From Acidobacteriaceae bacterium (lineage in GTDB: Bacteria; Acidobacteriota; Terriglobia; Terriglobales; Acidobacteriaceae), in contig PLKU01000500.1 of assembly GCA_003140705.1 (NCBI GenBank), forward strand, positions 15,421 to 22,271: a stretch of 6,851 nucleotides of DNA, in the 5' to 3' direction. The notes below the pieces were generated by a model that had not been told where the DNA came from, did no database searches, and worked only from the letters and a program-made list of their open reading frames with translations. Every line of letters begins with the position of its first letter. Position 1 is the stretch's first letter. Both the position numbers and the translations under genes were made by a program. This document shows, in pieces, positions 5,530 to 6,851 of this stretch.

Positions 5530-6851
5530 TTGCCCGAGTCGATTGATTGGCCAGTCAAGTCAAACACGCCGCGGCCTCGCCGCCGCATCTTCCTTTTCCT
5601 CCTCGCCGCCATCGCAGTCATTGTGTTTTCCAGCAGGACTTCGCTGTCGTACTGGGTTGACCTGCTCTGGTTCCGTTCGCTCGGTTACGGTGACGTGTTC
5701 TGGAAGACGCGTGCTCTTGAATGGGGAATCTTTGCAGCTTTTGCTGCTGTCACTTTCCTCGTTCTCTTCGGTGCATTCTCTGCACTCAAGCGCACGCACG
5801 GCGCCGATCTGCCAGGCTCTCACACCATCTTCATTGGCGGCAACCCAATAAACCTTCCTGTCGAGTCTGCGCTGAACGTCGTCGCGGTTGGCGCCTCGCT
5901 GCTGATTTCGCTCGCTACCGCGGCTGCAATGGAAGCGCAGTGGAACGTGCTGGCGCTCTACTGGTACGCGCCGCGCGCTGCTGGAAGCGTCTCCGACCCC
6001 ATCTTCGGTCTGCCCCTCAACTTCTATCTATTTACGTTGCCCGCATGGCACACCATCGTCGGCTGGCTGCTTACGCTGTCCGTTCTGATCTGCATTCTCT
6101 CCGTCCTGTTCATCATCATCACCGGGGGCACGCGGGCCTTCGGCGGCCATTTCAGCGGCTCCGTCCAGATCCCATGGCGAGCCCCTTCCATTGCAGTCGG
6201 AATCCTGCTGTTCGTCTTCGCGCTGCATGTGTACGTCGGCCGGTTCGACCTCCTGTTTGAACACCACACCATTTTTGAAGGCGTCACCTACACTGACGCG
6301 CACGTCACCCTCACCGGCATGCTGATTGTTTCCTGGGCCCTTTTGCTGGGAGCGGCAATTGCTTTTGCAGGCGCCGCATTCAAACCACGTGGGCGCTGGC
6401 TCGTTGCCGCCATCACCCCGGCCGCCGTTTGTTATGTCGTCATGGGCGTCGTCGGGTGGTACGTGAGCAGTTTCCTGGTCAAGCCGAACGAACTGGTGCG
6501 CGAACAGCCTTACATCGCTCATAACATCGAAATGACCCGCCAGGCCTACGGTCTCGACAAATTCACCCAGCGCGAATTCCCCGCCGAGACCACTGTCGGC
6601 GCCACCGATCCCGCCAACAACCAGGCCACTTTGCAAAACATCCGCCTGTGGGATGTGAAAGCACTGCAGGACACGCTGCGCCAGATTCAGGAGATTCGAA
6701 CCTACTACGACTTTCCCGATATCGACATTGATCGCTACGAAATCGACGGCTCGCCGCGCGAGGTCATGCTCGCCGCGCGTGAGCTCAGCCTTGACAAGCT
6801 TCCTGAGAGCAGCCGCAACTGGATCAACGATAAACTCATTTATACGCACGG
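5530..6851 (+). CDS. UPF0182 (COG1615) family membrane protein, N-terminal half (3' truncated by window)
   Basis: The frame is open from 5320 to the window end. Taking TTG 5530 as start gives 440 residues and no stop. Recognition: a basic leader RPRRR then TM1 (about 20-33), the family motif YWVDLLWFRSLGYGDVFW (41-58), TM2 (63-83), TM3 (about 115-135), TM4 (176-199), TM5 (220-239), TM6 (about 262-288), TM7 (290-312), then KPNELVREQPYIAHNI (318-333), the start of the large extracytoplasmic domain of UPF0182 proteins. The last visible residues, SSRNWINDKLIYTHG, also match the family. Seven helices followed by a long soluble domain is the known architecture; complete members run to about 900 residues or more, so roughly half is missing here. 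Function is unknown. No ATG precedes TM1 in frame; the first in-frame ATG is after TM3. TTG 5530 has only a weak purine-rich upstream sequence (ggggtagaga), so the start is uncertain. Confidence 0.88.
   Translation, partial: MPESIDWPVKSNTPRPRRRIFLFLLAAIAVIVFSSRTSLSYWVDLLWFRSLGYGDVFWKTRALEWGIFAAFAAVTFLVLFGAFSALKRTHGADLPGSHTIFIGGNPINLPVESALNVVAVGASLLISLATAAAMEAQWNVLALYWYAPRAAGSVSDPIFGLPLNFYLFTLPAWHTIVGWLLTLSVLICILSVLFIIITGGTRAFGGHFSGSVQIPWRAPSIAVGILLFVFALHVYVGRFDLLFEHHTIFEGVTYTDAHVTLTGMLIVSWALLLGAAIAFAGAAFKPRGRWLVAAITPAAVCYVVMGVVGWYVSSFLVKPNELVREQPYIAHNIEMTRQAYGLDKFTQREFPAETTVGATDPANNQATLQNIRLWDVKALQDTLRQIQEIRTYYDFPDIDIDRYEIDGSPREVMLAARELSLDKLPESSRNWINDKLIYTH

Noticed and set aside
5088..5621. 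177-residue minus-strand open frame across the receiver remnant and the UPF0182 start
   Set aside because: No recognisable domain; it overlaps both the receiver half and the UPF0182 N-terminus, which are better supported.
6028..6849. 273-residue minus-strand open frame rich in Asp, Gly and Ala at the right end
   Set aside because: It lies opposite the clearly recognised UPF0182 coding sequence, has no domain of its own, and reflects the third-position GC of the real gene.

Overview
The window looks like GC-rich bacterial chromosome with Shine-Dalgarno-led genes. The combination of a reductive pyrimidine-degradation cluster and a UPF0182 (COG1615) membrane protein suggests Acidobacteriota, perhaps class Terriglobia. 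This is an inference from gene content and composition; there is no rRNA or other firm taxonomic marker here.

Left part (1-3054, + strand): three tightly packed genes form an operon that enters the window already in progress. They are the C-terminal end of a dihydropyrimidinase/hydantoinase (1-293), an M20-type N-carbamoyl amidohydrolase (283-1524, overlapping the previous gene by 11 bp) and a CoA-acylating (methyl)malonate-semialdehyde dehydrogenase (1540-3054). Read together they fit pyrimidine catabolism: ring opening of dihydrouracil/dihydrothymine, removal of the carbamoyl group to give beta-alanine or beta-aminoisobutyrate, then, after a transamination not encoded here, oxidation of the semialdehyde to acetyl-CoA or propionyl-CoA.

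Middle (3061-4473, - strand): a convergent gene encodes a 12-helix NCS1-family nucleobase/hydantoin:cation symporter related to Mhp1, the probable importer for the same pathway. Its stop codon lies 6 bp from that of the dehydrogenase. A perfect 12-bp stem-loop (3066-3095) sits at this convergent junction, inside the last codons of the transporter.

4474-5529: about 1 kb with little intact coding content. It holds the N-terminal half of a CheY-like receiver domain (4965-5129), whose homology stops abruptly just after the phospho-acceptor Asp; I call it a pseudogene or remnant. No function is assigned to the rest.

Right part (about 5530-6851, + strand): the N-terminal half of a UPF0182 protein, seven membrane segments plus the start of the large extracytoplasmic domain, running off the window. 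It has no ATG start and only a doubtful TTG.

I see no CRISPR array, tRNA, rRNA, insertion sequence or clearly new defence or mobile system. The most unusual items are the broken receiver gene, the hairpin at the convergent junction, the start of the UPF0182 gene, and some departures from Mhp1 at the transporter's substrate and sodium positions.
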